Below, one piece after another: positions 6,019 to 6,338 of a stretch of 6,338 nucleotides of DNA (its first letter is position 1; every line of letters starts with the position of its first letter). Where the stretch lies: positions 1-6,338 of the forward strand of contig CAMWWG010000059.1 of NCBI GenBank assembly GCA_947177935.1. The letters run 5' to 3'. The position numbers and the translations under genes are program-made. The stretch is from an uncultured Ruminococcus sp. (GTDB taxonomy: Bacteria; Bacillota; Clostridia; Oscillospirales; Ruminococcaceae). Under the pieces are notes generated by a model. The model did not search any database. It had not been told where the DNA came from and was given only the letters and a program-made list of their open reading frames with translations.

Positions 6019-6338
6019 GATGATCCCTCCAGTTCTGCAAGTGCTGTTTCTAATTCCTGCATTGCCTGTGCGTATTGTTCAGCATTGGGTGCAGCACCAT
6101 GCCAGGAAACTTGATTTTCCATGAACGAAACGCCTTTTCCCTTGATGCTTTTCTGGATGATCGCAACGGGCTTTCTGGTAATCTGGTCAGCCTCCGTGAA
6201 TGCCTGTTCGAGCTGATCGAAATCATGGGCATCCTGTACCACAATCACATGCCATCCAAATGCCCGGTATTTCTCGTCAATAGGCTCAGGTGAGCAGACT
6301 TCTGTAAGTTTTCCATCATTCTGCACGCCATTATTATC
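6006..6338 (-). CDS. tkt: Transketolase, N-terminal subunit (partial, 5' end beyond the window)
   Basis: Only the last 110 residues of the thiamine-diphosphate-binding half are present; the full subunit is usually about 270-280 residues. The open frame continues to the right edge. The bases 6327-6338 encode D-N-N-G, the end of the thiamine diphosphate/Mg motif found in this family ahead of 'xQxDG', so the GTG at 6324-6326 is an internal Val and not the start. Further family marks are EPIDEKYRAFGWHV, the KSIKGKGVSFMEN stretch, and SWHGAAPN, whose His (codon 6099-6101) matches the conserved active-site His of transketolases (as in SHGAPLG of the enterobacterial enzyme). The Ala/Glu-rich C-terminal helix ends at 6006, 13 nt inside the C-terminal subunit gene. 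The two subunits should assemble as one enzyme. Confidence 0.92.
   Translation of the reverse strand, partial: DNNGVQNDGKLTEVCSPEPIDEKYRAFGWHVIVVQDAHDFDQLEQAFTEADQITRKPVAIIQKSIKGKGVSFMENQVSWHGAAPNAEQYAQAMQELETALAELEGSSCLR
6025..6030 (-). promoter_or_regulatory. Ribosome binding site of the transketolase C-terminal subunit
   Basis: GGAGGG on the minus strand lies 6 bases before the ATG at 6018 and inside the end of the upstream subunit gene, as expected for translational coupling. Confidence 0.8.

Noticed and set aside
1..6338. Defence system, CRISPR, mobile element or riboswitch
   Set aside because: No nuclease, transposase, integrase, repeat-spacer array or recognised riboswitch structure is visible; all coding capacity is accounted for by the exporter operon and transketolase.

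Overview
The window looks like chromosomal DNA of a low-to-medium GC anaerobic Firmicute, most likely a Clostridia member of the Ruminococcus/Oscillospiraceae type. The reasons are strong Shine-Dalgarno sites (AGGAGG/AAGGAGG), intrinsic hairpin plus T-run terminators, a transketolase split into two subunit genes, and a Gld-type ABC exporter next to a DUF4340 protein, an arrangement I associate with these bacteria. The taxon is an inference from gene style and was not searched.

Layout: 1-147 is a non-coding, AT-rich leader with short tandem repeats that probably holds the promoter. 148-4949 (+) is a four-gene operon: a GldA-like ABC ATPase, a GldF-like six-helix ABC-2 permease, a GldG-like membrane-anchored auxiliary protein (ABC_transp_aux type), and a DUF4340 protein with one N-terminal membrane anchor. 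Genes 1-2 and 3-4 are tightly coupled (a 6-nt gap and a 1-nt overlap). Genes 2 and 3 are separated by a 72-nt, almost pure A/T spacer. 4950-5064 is a short convergent intergenic region with two back-to-back intrinsic terminators. 5065-6338 (-) holds the C-terminal transketolase subunit and the end of the N-terminal subunit, which runs off the right edge.

How the genes work together: the ATPase and permease should form the energised core of an ABC-2 type exporter. The other two proteins each expose a large domain outside the membrane and probably work with that core. In Bacteroidetes the related GldA/F/G set is tied to gliding motility, but nothing here indicates gliding, and the substrate of the Firmicute version cannot be read from the sequence. 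The transketolase genes are ordinary non-oxidative pentose phosphate metabolism, and their convergent orientation gives no functional link to the transporter.

I see no mobile element, CRISPR array, tRNA, rRNA or recognised riboswitch. The most interesting points are the exporter/auxiliary operon of unknown substrate, an apparent three-fold internal repeat in the DUF4340 protein, an exact 11-bp tandem duplication in the promoter region, and a perfect 18-bp palindrome at the end of the ATPase gene.
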